Shown here piece by piece: positions 42,837 through 51,874 of a stretch of DNA of 64,000 bases; within the stretch, counting starts at the first letter, position 1; every line of letters begins with the position of its first letter. A program made the translations under genes and the position numbers. This stretch comes from an uncultured Acetatifactor sp. (GTDB lineage Bacteria; Bacillota; Clostridia; Lachnospirales; Lachnospiraceae): NCBI GenBank assembly GCA_910584375.1, contig CAJUAH010000003.1, forward strand, positions 124,001-188,000, in the 5' to 3' direction. Under the pieces are notes generated by a model. It saw only the letters and a program-made list of their open reading frames with translations, was not told the DNA's origin and did no database searches.

Positions 42837-44151
42837 AGCCGTAAAACTCGCTGATCCATGAAAAATCCGGATATTTCTCTTTTAAAAATATGAGTATCTC
42901 TTTCCATTCCCCCGCGTCCGTGATATCCAGTTCTTCCACTGCCACCCCATATTCGGAATATGTGACGGTGTCTTCCGTCCCACCAAAATGGAAATACAGC
43001 TCTTTTTCCAACCGATATTCCCCGTCCTGTAGACCGTATATCTCATACCACGGTTCCGGCGCGCCGCATTGTCCCCAGCTATAGAGCTTGTGTTTTTCAT
43101 AATCCACGATATTGCACCATGGCAGTTCCATACATACGTATCGCTGCTCCTTCTCCGACCAACACAGCAGATAATAGATATTCCAAGTGCCCCCGCTGCC
43201 GCCGTCACAACCGGCATAATACAGGATGTCCTCATATCCGTCGTCATTGCCGTCCCAGGCTGTGCAGTTGCTCTCATCCGACTGCAGATGACCGCGCACT
43301 CTGCAGACCGGAACCGTCTGCTCCAGGCTCTTCCCTTTATCCTCCCGTATAAGCTGCAGCCACACGTATTCTATCCCGCCGTCACCCACGGGAAAACCTG
43401 TCTGTACCACCTTTACACCCGGCATCTTTTCTGTCACCGTCACGGCCCTCACCCGGCGGTATCTCCCCCGCCGATCCTCCGATCCATACCATTCGTACAG
43501 AGCCATCTCGGATTTTTCGGAATTGCGGTAGACGGCAACAGTGGGTATGCCCGTGTCACGAACGTCAAAATATATGTGGTATAGCAGAGCCAGAGCAAGC
43601 TGCGGCTCCTCCCAAGTCCCCCCTGTCAGATAAGTCGCCCGGGGCAGGGTGATCCGGCGACGGAAATCCCTATCGAGCCATACGTCTCCGCCGCCGATGT
43701 TCTCCATTCCTTCTATATCTACGCAGCCGTGCAGTACGACATAGTCCTGGGCGCCGTCGCCGTCATAGTCGTATTCCACATACCACAGGTATTCCCACTG
43801 TTCCCCCGCCGCGTCATACAATGCCTGTATCTCCGGGTTGTCCCGACCATTTCGGAAAGCGAAGAAGAGATTGTCGCAGACGATCTCCCCAGGCGCAAAG
43901 TCCTTCGGGTCAAAGACGACCGTGTACTCTCCACACTTTTCCCATGCACGCTGCTCTATATCCATACCGCGATACCCGATCTCACAAAGGCTGTCCGCGA
44001 TACCTGTCCGGTTGGAAGGTCCTTCCTCCCGTACATCTATGACGGGTAGGAGCCCCGTATGCGGATCTATACGGCCTCCCGCAGAAGTTCCCTGTATGCA
44101 GACCCCCAGGATCGGCGCACAGATCCATGTGTATATGATTGCTGGTTTCAC
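42835..44151 (-). CDS. Secreted protein of unknown function with calcium-loop-like repeats
   Basis: 438 residues. An N-terminal hydrophobic segment (about 3-20, with a Cys at about 18) may be a signal peptide. Two acidic loops of FG-GAP/VCBS type occur: EYDYDGDGAQDYVVLHG (about 127) and AWDGNDDGYEDILYYAG (about 297), which typically bind calcium in beta-propeller-like repeats. No enzyme motif is seen. Many tryptophans and tyrosines suggest a beta-rich extracellular fold. It is a single gene with its stop in the shared terminator region. Confidence 0.6.
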   Translation of the reverse strand: MKPAIIYTWICAPILGVCIQGTSAGGRIDPHTGLLPVIDVREEGPSNRTGIADSLCEIGYRGMDIEQRAWEKCGEYTVVFDPKDFAPGEIVCDNLFFAFRNGRDNPEIQALYDAAGEQWEYLWYVEYDYDGDGAQDYVVLHGCVDIEGMENIGGGDVWLDRDFRRRITLPRATYLTGGTWEEPQLALALLYHIYFDVRDTGIPTVAVYRNSEKSEMALYEWYGSEDRRGRYRRVRAVTVTEKMPGVKVVQTGFPVGDGGIEYVWLQLIREDKGKSLEQTVPVCRVRGHLQSDESNCTAWDGNDDGYEDILYYAGCDGGSGGTWNIYYLLCWSEKEQRYVCMELPWCNIVDYEKHKLYSWGQCGAPEPWYEIYGLQDGEYRLEKELYFHFGGTEDTVTYSEYGVAVEELDITDAGEWKEILIFLKEKYPDFSWISEFYG

Positions 44152-44282
44152 TGCTTTTATCTCCTGCTCTCCTTGTTCGCTTTACATGGCTTTTCTTAAT
44201 TATAGGTTAGTTTTGACATCTTTACAATCCTCTGCTAAACTATATTTGTGTATACAGACTGTTTAAACAAGGAGGATCAGTC

Positions 44283-44684
44283 ATGTCGTATATAAACTGC
44301 CGATGCGGGAATGTATTGCATGATATAACTGACGGGATCCGCTATAAGGGATTTATCATCTCTGACCGGGAACAGTTCGATCTATATGATTTTGCAGACG
44401 AAATGATCGAATCCGACAATCCGGACAGGGAACTTCTGGCAATGACATTTCGCTCAAACATTAGTCTTGGAGACAGCTATATCCGTATGAAGGAAATATT
44501 TCATTGTCCTCAATGCGGAAGAGTGCTTATCGAGACCACTCCAGGAAAATTTGCGGTATTTACGCCAGAAGAGCATACAGAAAAAAACCTTCTCGACTAC
44601 GGAGCACAAAAGGAAAAAAAGCACTACCGCACGAGAAAGTCTCAGCCGATCAGTACCTCTTTTCCCGAAAAGGCAAAGCCGTAA
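44283..44684 (+). CDS. Small protein with zinc-ribbon-like cysteines, unknown
   Basis: 133 residues. Two cysteine pairs, INCRCGNVLHD near the start and IFHCPQCGRVLIE at about 78, could bind one zinc. The middle is acidic. The last 14 residues (SQPISTSFPEKAKP) are read antisense to the 3' end of the AAA/PDDEXK gene, so the natural end may have been replaced. AAGGAGG precedes the ATG. I do not recognise a family. Confidence 0.6.
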   Translation: MSYINCRCGNVLHDITDGIRYKGFIISDREQFDLYDFADEMIESDNPDRELLAMTFRSNISLGDSYIRMKEIFHCPQCGRVLIETTPGKFAVFTPEEHTEKNLLDYGAQKEKKHYRTRKSQPISTSFPEKAKP

Positions 44685-46336
44685 CGGCGGATACGCTGAG
44701 CCGGGATGCCCCGGGCGGTCAGCTCCGCGCTGTAACCCTTTTCCTCGATCTGCGCCAGAGCCGCCTGCACTGTGTCCTCCAGGGTCTTCTCCCTGCGGGC
44801 GTTCTGCACCTTAAACTCCAGGAGAATGGCGTCATCGGCCTGGGGATCTTTGGGCTCCAGCATTACATCATATCGGCCGAAACCGCTTTCTCGATTGGAA
44901 GTAATAAAATATCGGCTCTGCAAGTCTACCATCAGTCCCAGCACAAAACCGTGGTAAAAGCGCTCCGGCTCCGCCCCGGAGGGCCTGCGGCCCGTGTCAA
45001 AACTGCTGAACGTATTCAGCGCCACCCGGTTCATGTAAGCGTTCATAGACTCCAAATCGTCCTGCAGCATCGCCTTGATAAAGTCGTTATAGTCCCCCTG
45101 GCTGCCTTTAAACCATCCTCGTACCATATTATTGAACATCCGTTCCACCTCATGGTTGGTCAGGGTCAGCTCGTATTTTACCTCCTCGTTAAGCTCCAGC
45201 ATATCCTCCCGCTCATAGCTTAGGACTTTCAAGTATCCGCTGGCCAGGAGCAGACTCCAGACGGCGGATTCGCTCTGATCCAGCTGGTTATAGACAATCT
45301 GCTCGTCGATGGGCACCCAGATCGCCTTGCCCTGTAAAAGCGTCTCAAACTGCTCCTTTACCCTACGGCTCCCCTCCCGGATCAGCTTGCCCACCAGACT
45401 GTTGGAGCTGGTGTTGGCCCAGTAGGTCGTGAGTTTCCCGGTATCCAGAAAGTTCAGTATCGACCAGGGATTGTAGATATCTCTGTGCTGCCCGAAAATA
45501 AATCCGTCATACCACCGCTTGACCTGCTCCTTTTGCCCGGAGAGACCGCACTCCTCCATTGCGGCAAACACTTCTTCCTCGGTAAAACCAAAGGATGTGG
45601 CATATTCGTCCGACGTAGTAGTCACGACTTTCAAATTGTTCAGATCGGAAAAAATAGACTCTTTACTGACTCTGGTGATTCCGGTCATGACTGCCCGTTC
45701 CAGCCAGGGATTGGTCTTAAAGGAAGAGTTGAACATACTTCTGATAAATCCCACCAATTCCTCCCAGAACCCACCCACAAAAGCCTCCTGCATGGGCGTG
45801 TCATACTCATCCAACAGAATGATCACCTTTTTCCCATAATAACGGTATAAAAAGTCACACAACTTATAGATGGCCAGCGTAGCTACCACCTCCGACATAT
45901 CGGGGCGGACGGAGTCAAAATATTCCTTTTCTGCCGTATCCATCCAGTCACAATCTTTTAAAAAGCTGTTTTTCCAATACAAATCCGCAATCAACTGGCA
46001 GATTCTGTCTTTTGTAGAGCGATAATCCTTCTCCTTCACATTGGCAAAGGACAGACTGATCACCGGGTAGGTGCCCTGCAACTCACGGTATTTTGGCTCT
46101 TCCCAGATGGACAGCCCTTCAAACAAATCCCCACGGTCCGCATACTTCACAGAAAAGAACTGTTCCAGCATACTGATATTCAGGGTCTTTCCAAAACGGC
46201 GGGGCCGGGCAATCAACGTGACACCGTCTCCACTCTCCCACCATTCTTTGATAAAGGCAGTCTTATCAATATATAAATACCGATTTTTGATTATAGTTTC
46301 AAAATCCTGTAACCCTATCGCCACCGTTCTTGCCAT
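44642..46336 (-). CDS. AAA-ATPase-like / PDDEXK nuclease protein, copy 1
   Basis: 564 residues with the PF09820 (AAA-like, DUF1703) and PDDEXK_9 layout. The Walker A variant is RPRRFGKTLNISMLEQFF (about 43-60) and Walker B is KVIILLDEYDTPM (about 170). The C-terminal nuclease core is RYDVMLEPKDPQADDAILLE followed by FKVQ, with D...ExK spacing. Role unknown; the family is multi-copy in Lachnospiraceae and is suspected of mobile or defence functions. Its near twin lies at 57834-59546. The gene ends overlapping the small zinc-ribbon gene by 43 bp. Confidence 0.85.
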   Translation of the reverse strand: MARTVAIGLQDFETIIKNRYLYIDKTAFIKEWWESGDGVTLIARPRRFGKTLNISMLEQFFSVKYADRGDLFEGLSIWEEPKYRELQGTYPVISLSFANVKEKDYRSTKDRICQLIADLYWKNSFLKDCDWMDTAEKEYFDSVRPDMSEVVATLAIYKLCDFLYRYYGKKVIILLDEYDTPMQEAFVGGFWEELVGFIRSMFNSSFKTNPWLERAVMTGITRVSKESIFSDLNNLKVVTTTSDEYATSFGFTEEEVFAAMEECGLSGQKEQVKRWYDGFIFGQHRDIYNPWSILNFLDTGKLTTYWANTSSNSLVGKLIREGSRRVKEQFETLLQGKAIWVPIDEQIVYNQLDQSESAVWSLLLASGYLKVLSYEREDMLELNEEVKYELTLTNHEVERMFNNMVRGWFKGSQGDYNDFIKAMLQDDLESMNAYMNRVALNTFSSFDTGRRPSGAEPERFYHGFVLGLMVDLQSRYFITSNRESGFGRYDVMLEPKDPQADDAILLEFKVQNARREKTLEDTVQAALAQIEEKGYSAELTARGIPAQRIRRYGFAFSGKEVLIG

Positions 46337-46400
46337 AAGCGCCTCCCCAGGTCTCTAAAAATCACTTATTTGCCCTTAGTATAACGGATTTCCCTCTGAA

Positions 46401-47108
46401 TTACAATGTCTTTTGCCGCTTTATCAAAAAGCATATCCACAGGGCAGACAGTATAAACGCGGGCAGCAAATAAAAAGATTTACTCTCCAAAACAGCTTTT
46501 CCGATCCAGAAGGAAGGCAGTGGGGACAGTATATACTGTACACTGTTCCTGACAAAAAACGGGACAGCCGCGCCGAAGATTGTCAGCGAAGACAGTTTTG
46601 TCACCGCCATGCCCTCCAGTTTATTGGTAGAGAACGTCAGGATCAGCAGGGAGATAATGACGCCCTGCAGCGCCCCTCCTGCCGCGAGCAGCAGCATGTC
46701 CATGGCGGGGCGGGGAGTCAACCGGAAAACAGGCAGCAGTACAGCGGTAACCAGAAAGGCGGCAGCAGCGGGGATACAGAGCCGCGCGGTCAGATAGCCG
46801 TTTCTCCCCAGCGGCGTGACAAACAGATAGTCCGTTATCCCTTCATCCGCCTCCTCCAGGGAAACCATGGCCGACACAAAGCAGAACATAGCGGGCGACA
46901 GCATGGCAAAGAAAATATCGATCAGCGCATAGTAGGGAGACAGGATCGCCGGTGATTCAAGCCAGCCCGTCAATGCGGTTTCCAAAGGCGGTATGGCAAA
47001 CCGGAACAGAACCCCCGCGAAAACCGGCGCCACACAGGCGGCAAACAGCATCCTGTCCCGCCGCATATATTCCAGCATTTGCAAATAACATACCCGGATA
47101 GCCCTCAT
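46401..47108 (-). CDS. ABC exporter permease, second membrane subunit
   Basis: 235 residues, about six helices, starting MRAIRVCYLQMLEYMRRDRM. EEADEGITDYLFVTPLGRNGY is a typical ABC-2 block of the subunit annotated in Clostridia as part of fluoroquinolone-type exporters. The ATG at 47108 follows GGGAGG and overlaps the stop of the upstream permease (ATGA). That partner is broken and no ATPase gene is present, so this protein is probably without a working complex. Confidence 0.7.
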   Translation of the reverse strand: MRAIRVCYLQMLEYMRRDRMLFAACVAPVFAGVLFRFAIPPLETALTGWLESPAILSPYYALIDIFFAMLSPAMFCFVSAMVSLEEADEGITDYLFVTPLGRNGYLTARLCIPAAAAFLVTAVLLPVFRLTPRPAMDMLLLAAGGALQGVIISLLILTFSTNKLEGMAVTKLSSLTIFGAAVPFFVRNSVQYILSPLPSFWIGKAVLESKSFYLLPAFILSALWICFLIKRQKTL

Positions 47109-47787
47109 AATTTTACACCTCCCGAACTGCTCCACATTTTCAGGACACAGGATTTTGAATAAACCAGCAAAATGGCCAGCAACGCCATTACCGTAAGGAT
47201 TGCCGCCATGGACGGGACATTGCCCATAACCATATCCATACAGACATTGACGGGATAATACCGCATCCAGCCCGGAGTGATCTTAAATATGTGCAGGACC
47301 GCAGGGACAAAGCAGAGGATCTCGACAGGCACAGTCCATAAAATAAACTGATTCAAACTGCTTATTTTTGTCGCCACAATTATGCCCATGAGCGTAAATA
47401 CCGCGCTGGATATTACCGTTCCCAGCAGTACAACCGATAAATGATCCACGTCTGCGATCAGTGCCAGTACAGCCGCCACCGCCAGGGAAATAACGGACAG
47501 GGAGCAGACTTTGGAAAAAATATACTCCGCCGCCCGGACAGGAGAGACCGCAAACGCGCAGGGTATCCGCTGGCTCTTTTCCAACAGGACAATGGCCCCA
47601 TGAAGAACAGACCCATGGACGCCGGATCGGAAAAGATCAAAATAGCCGCCGTCTTATCTCTCCAGCTCACGGGGACGGCAAAAAGCGCGATCCCATAGAT
47701 TGCCGTCAAAACAGCGTACAGAAAATAAAAACAGCTGACAATGCTTTTGACTTTCGCATATTCTTCTGCTAGAATATGTATGTGATA
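47105..47787 (-). pseudogene. ABC exporter permease, 5'-truncated and frameshifted
   Basis: Two frames together spell one permease: LAEEYAKVKSIVSCFYFLYA ... FSDPASMGLFFMG (frame 1, to about 47597), then AIVLLEKSQRIPCAFAVSPV (frame 2, to 47105). One extra G in the run at 47596-47599 would restore the frame. Upstream, frame 1 meets a TAA with no ATG, GTG or TTG after it, so the first 15-20 residues are missing. The remaining 159-residue frame has six or fewer helices. A sequencing error could explain the frameshift but not the missing 5' end. Confidence 0.75.
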
Positions 47788-47921
47788 ATTTTAGGCGGGA
47801 GGGAGGAAATTGTTTTTATGAGAAGATATGTTATGTCTGCGTAGCACTGGCTATCGCAAGAGAAAATGAATTGTCATAGCCATTGCTATTCCTAAAGAGA
47901 ATCTATATTTAGGAGGCAGAC

Positions 47922-48203
47922 ATGGGCTATAGAAACGCGGGAGATATCTTGCCGCAGGAGATCGTTGCGCTGATACAGCAGTATGTGGACGGAGAGAATA
48001 TCTACATTCCCAGGCGCTCGGAGAACCGCCTGAAATGGGGTTCCCAGACCAGGATCACACAGGAGTTGTCTTACCGGAACAGACAAATCTATGAAGACTA
48101 TTCCACGGGAATGACCACTTCGGAGCTGGCGGACAAGTATTGCCTGTCCCACAAGAGCATACAGCGCATCGTCAGAATAATGAAAAACAAATGTACGTTG
48201 TAA
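47922..48203 (+). CDS. CD3324 family DNA-binding protein
   Basis: 93 residues. N-terminal half IVALIQQYVDGENIYIPRRS and C-terminal HTH STGMTTSELADKYCLSHKSI match the CD3324/Mor-like family of small regulators. AGGAGG precedes the ATG. It is alone on its strand and followed by a long hairpin. Target unknown. Confidence 0.85.
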   Translation: MGYRNAGDILPQEIVALIQQYVDGENIYIPRRSENRLKWGSQTRITQELSYRNRQIYEDYSTGMTTSELADKYCLSHKSIQRIVRIMKNKCTL

Positions 48204-48214
48204 GGTACACATAT

Positions 48215-48248
48215 AACGAGCCGATACCCTGCCGGGTACCGGCTCGTT
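48215..48248 (+). terminator. Hairpin after the CD3324-type gene
   Basis: AACGAGCCG (48215-48223) pairs with CGGCTCGTT (48240-48248), extended inside by TACCC/GGGTA. No U-tract follows, so its role as a terminator is less sure. Between here and 48479 I see no gene. Confidence 0.55.
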
Positions 48249-48479
48249 ACATATTCCCCTGACCCACCCTCATCCGGCAGTTGACGCGACGGTAGTGATC
48301 AGAAATTATTAACTATGCACATGTTCTCATGCAGGACATGCATTGTTATATGGAGAGTTGAACTCCGGGGCTGTCCGAGCCCCCGCATATGGGGTTTTCG
48401 GCACATTCTCTGCCGAGGGAGAAACGTCCACCCTGCCGGATTACCGACTGACCGTTTGAAACAGCCGTCTACAATATGC

Positions 48480-48932
48480 TCAACACAGTTCCGTGATCCA
48501 GTTCAGCTCCTGGATCCGCTCGTCGCATTCCCGCAGTTCTTTTGACAGAGCGTCCACCTCTTTTTGGATCTCGGATACCGGCACCGTGCTTTTGATCCTG
48601 ATCTCAGAATGGGTCGTGCGACGCACCCTATTGCTGGCGCTATCCAAAAAATCCCGCATGACCTGGATCCTGCTCTTCAGGCAGTCCCTGTGGGCCAAAA
48701 GTTCCGTTATGCTCTTGCCGCCGCAGACAGTGCTGCTGTTGGTCAGATTGATCCTCGCAATCAATTCCTCCATCCTGCCCACGACCCTGTCCAGCTCTGC
48801 CATGAGTTCCTCCGGCGCCTCCGCCGGTTCCTCTCCCTCCTGCACCTTGGCGTTTTGGTTCAACCTGTTTCCAAGCTCCGCCATCTTCCGCTGTAAGTCC
48901 GCTCTTTCCGTTAATGCTGTCGCCAGTTTCAT
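48480..48932 (-). CDS. DIP1984 family protein
   Basis: 150 residues, largely alpha-helical. Starts MKLATALTERADLQRKMAEL, then RINLTNSSTVCGGKSITELL and a helix ending QELNWITELC, the conserved pattern of the DIP1984 (septicolysin-like) family. The function is not established. The ATG at 48932 follows GGAGAGG; the frame upstream to 48965 is hydrophilic and not family-like. Confidence 0.85.
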   Translation of the reverse strand: MKLATALTERADLQRKMAELGNRLNQNAKVQEGEEPAEAPEELMAELDRVVGRMEELIARINLTNSSTVCGGKSITELLAHRDCLKSRIQVMRDFLDSASNRVRRTTHSEIRIKSTVPVSEIQKEVDALSKELRECDERIQELNWITELC

Positions 48933-49200
48933 ATTTTCCCTCTCCTTCCTCTGTTTTTCGCTCACTCAATATAATGATCTTAAGCCTTTTAGCCTCATTG
49001 GCCTTACAACCGAACTTTTCATAAAAAGGAATTTTATCCGGCATGGCCATCCATAGCAGTTCCTCCGCAAATAGATATTTTCAAATACAATTTACAGTAT
49101 AATTCCAAAAATTACAACGAAATTTTTTAGTTTAAACACATTTTTACACCGAAAAAGTGCTGGATTTGATTAACTGCCCTGAAATGCGGCTCATACTTTT

Positions 49201-49216
49201 TTAGAAATGATTCTAA
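49201..49216. promoter_or_regulatory. Inverted repeat upstream of the methyltransferase gene
   Basis: TTAGAA-ATGA-TTCTAA, perfect 6-bp arms, in the 363-bp gap 48933-49295. It could be an operator for either flanking gene. The rest of the gap is A/T-rich with no gene I can support. Confidence 0.35.
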
Positions 49217-49295
49217 GGTAGCAATCACGATGAATATCTGATAGACTGATACTATGTAAATTTGCTTTTTAAACCATATAGAACAGGAGACAGAG

Positions 49296-50252
49296 ATGAT
49301 ACCGAAGGACATCAGCCAAAAGATTTCCCAGCGCCTTTGGAACCAGCCCGACAAAGGGGAGCTGGAAAGCCACAGGGAAGAAACTTTTATCGATGATATT
49401 ATTCAAAAAAATCATATAGAGCGGGAACTCCTGACAAGTCTGGACGGGATAGAGACCGTATTTGACGGCGGGGCCGGATGCGGACGGTTTTCCATACTGC
49501 TGGCCAAAAGAGGATGCCAGGTGACACATTTTGATATTTCCAGGCCCATGCTGGACAAGGCCCGGGAACTGGCCCGGGCCGCGGGGGTAGAGCGGAATAT
49601 TACCTTTGTGCAGGGCGCGTTGGAGGATCTGTCGGCCTATTCCGACAGGGCCTTCGATCTGGTCATGTCCTTTGACGCTCCCATATCCTATACCTGGCCC
49701 AACCAGGAGACGGTGATCGGAGAACTGATCCGCATAGCGGGAAAAAAGGTCATGTTCAGCGTGTCCTCCCGGCTGGGATATCTCCCTTACCTGGCCAATC
49801 CGATCCAGAAGAATCCCTTTATACTGGATACCGACTCCTCTGATCCCTGGGTGCAACAGCTCCTTGCGGGCAGACAGAACGCGATAGATTCTTTTGTGCT
49901 GAATAAACATGCCGTGGAGAATTTATGGGAAAACGGTCTAATGGGCGGGGAGGCGGAAGCCGCCGAATATGAGAAGGGCGGCACACCCTGGTGCATCACC
50001 TACACTTTTATGCCGGACGAGTTACAGGCGCTGCTGGAAAAACAGGGGGTGCAAAACATACAGATGGCAGGCCCGGGCGCATACGCCAGAACCATTCCGG
50101 GGGAAATACTGGCAAAGATCATGCAGGAACCTCAGAGCAGGAAAGATTTTCTGGAGATATGTTATAAGTTTGACTCCTCCCCCTATGTCTGCGGCATGGG
50201 GAAGGATAATCTCTTTATAAAGGGCGATATCGCAGGTTTACCCGTCGGCTAA
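49296..50252 (+). CDS. Class I SAM-dependent methyltransferase
   Basis: 318 residues. Motif I is VFDGGAGCGRFSILLAKRG (about 55-73), followed by acidic THFDISRPMLDKARE and motif IV FDLVMSFDAPISY. The C-terminal third (about 210-318) is not recognised and may hold the substrate site. CAGGAGACAG precedes the ATG. It opens a plus-strand run of four genes with unrelated-looking functions. Substrate unknown. Confidence 0.85.
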   Translation: MIPKDISQKISQRLWNQPDKGELESHREETFIDDIIQKNHIERELLTSLDGIETVFDGGAGCGRFSILLAKRGCQVTHFDISRPMLDKARELARAAGVERNITFVQGALEDLSAYSDRAFDLVMSFDAPISYTWPNQETVIGELIRIAGKKVMFSVSSRLGYLPYLANPIQKNPFILDTDSSDPWVQQLLAGRQNAIDSFVLNKHAVENLWENGLMGGEAEAAEYEKGGTPWCITYTFMPDELQALLEKQGVQNIQMAGPGAYARTIPGEILAKIMQEPQSRKDFLEICYKFDSSPYVCGMGKDNLFIKGDIAGLPVG

Positions 50253-50334
50253 GGTATAGGATATGGATGATTGTGAGGCGCATTTGGGGAGGCAGTGATC
50301 GGGTAATCCCGACAAAAGGTGAGGAGGAAATATT

Positions 50335-50877
50335 ATGGCAGATACATTTTACGCTTATCATGTGGTAACGGACAGACCAATAGAACTGGGGCAGCATATT
50401 TTGTTTGACGAAACCCATCACAGCGGCGTCTACGAACGCGTTATGGCAAGGCTGGATACCGTAAACGAGCTTTACAGCAATCCTTCAAAATATGAGGACG
50501 CGGAGCTGGAATATCCCGTAACGGTGGCGCTGCGGGAGCTGGCCCTGGAGGAAGTCAGGCGGGAAAAATATCCCGATTACCCTTCCCGCATGGGTTGTCT
50601 GTATGTGTCGGAAACGCTGCAGGAATCTCGGAATTGGGCGGAGTATTTCATCGGTCTGGGCAGACCCACCTTTTCCATCGTAAAAGTCAAAGTCACAGGA
50701 GCCCGTTTTATCGGGGACGCCACCAAGTGCTTTGACGGCACTGTGCATAAGGAGGAGAATCTGCGGATGGCGGAAAAATATTGGGAGAATGGGCCAAATC
50801 CCCCAGAGGAACCTCCCATCTGCGAATATCTGGTCAGCGGCGATATCGAGATTGTGGAGATCATTGAGGAGTTTTAA
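50335..50877 (+). CDS. DUF2441 family protein
   Basis: 180 residues. The start TFYAYHVVTDRPIELGQHIL and later YPSRMGCLYVSETLQESRNW match DUF2441. The YHVV...G pattern followed by a SETLQESRNW-type helix recalls ADP-ribosyltransferase-like folds, but I cannot verify the catalytic Glu. GAGGAGG precedes the ATG. The family is often an isolated gene in gut Firmicutes. Confidence 0.75.
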   Translation: MADTFYAYHVVTDRPIELGQHILFDETHHSGVYERVMARLDTVNELYSNPSKYEDAELEYPVTVALRELALEEVRREKYPDYPSRMGCLYVSETLQESRNWAEYFIGLGRPTFSIVKVKVTGARFIGDATKCFDGTVHKEENLRMAEKYWENGPNPPEEPPICEYLVSGDIEIVEIIEEF

Positions 50878-50950
50878 GATCATCGGGATGGACAGATAAA
50901 ACAAGCATTGCGTTTATTGAAGGAGTATTAAATCAGAGGGATAGGCAAAT

Positions 50951-51814
50951 ATGGAAATCATAAATGATTATCGTGATGATGCAGTACTGCGGCGCAGCTT
51001 TAACGAATTGGCTGGAAAAACTTTTGGCCTGGACTTTGAGGACTGGTATCAAAACGGATTCTGGAAGAACGCCTACAATCCCTACTCTGTGGTAGAGAAC
51101 GGGCAGGTCGTGGCCAATATATCCGTCAATGTCACGGATCTGCTGTTCGACGGCAGCATAAAGCGCTTTCTGCAATTGGGCACGGTAATGACAGAGGAAA
51201 CGCACCGCCATCAGGGCTGTATCCGGGCCATTATGGAGCGGATTGACGCAGATTACCACGGAAAGACGGACGGGGTCTACCTCTTTGCCAATGACAGCGT
51301 GCTGGATTTCTACCCCAGATTCGGTTTTCAGAAAAGCCGGGAATACCAATACAGTCTGTCCCTCCACGGCGCAGGGCCGTGCAGGTATGTACCTGCTGCC
51401 ATGGACTGCGCCGCTGCCTGGGCGCGGCTGGAGCAGGCGGCAGAGCGCAGTATATTCCGTGGCCGTCTGGATCTGACAGGCAATCGGGGACTCCTGCTGT
51501 TCCATGTGACCAAATTTATGCGGGATAACGTGTACTACCACGCTCCCAGCTCCACCTATGTGGTGGCGGACCGGCAGGGGACGGAGCTTTTTATGCACAA
51601 TGTCTTTTCCGACACATTGACGGAACTGACAGACGTGCTGGATTTGTTTGGCGAAGAGATCAGGCAGGTTACCTTGGGGTTCACGCCTGTTCAAAACGCG
51701 GGGTATCAGGTGGCTGGGCTACAAGAAGATGATTGCACTCTTTTCATAAGAGGCACAGATCTGGAGATCATAGAACGGGAGAAATTACGAATCCCTTCTC
51801 TTGCCCATGCATAG
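50951..51814 (+). CDS. GNAT family N-acetyltransferase
   Basis: 287 residues. The GNAT core is in the first half: LGTVMTEETHRHQGCIRAIM (acetyl-CoA-binding loop, about 77-96) and LFANDSVLDFYPRFGFQ (about 117). The second half is a beta-rich domain like those of Eis-type or two-domain GNATs. There is no clear AGGAGG before the ATG (GGGATAGGC at -12). Substrate unknown. Confidence 0.8.
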   Translation: MEIINDYRDDAVLRRSFNELAGKTFGLDFEDWYQNGFWKNAYNPYSVVENGQVVANISVNVTDLLFDGSIKRFLQLGTVMTEETHRHQGCIRAIMERIDADYHGKTDGVYLFANDSVLDFYPRFGFQKSREYQYSLSLHGAGPCRYVPAAMDCAAAWARLEQAAERSIFRGRLDLTGNRGLLLFHVTKFMRDNVYYHAPSSTYVVADRQGTELFMHNVFSDTLTELTDVLDLFGEEIRQVTLGFTPVQNAGYQVAGLQEDDCTLFIRGTDLEIIEREKLRIPSLAHA

Positions 51815-51874
51815 AAACAAACAATAAGCATACCGCTTAAATCCCAATAGAAAAAAAATACAAGGGGGAAAAAG

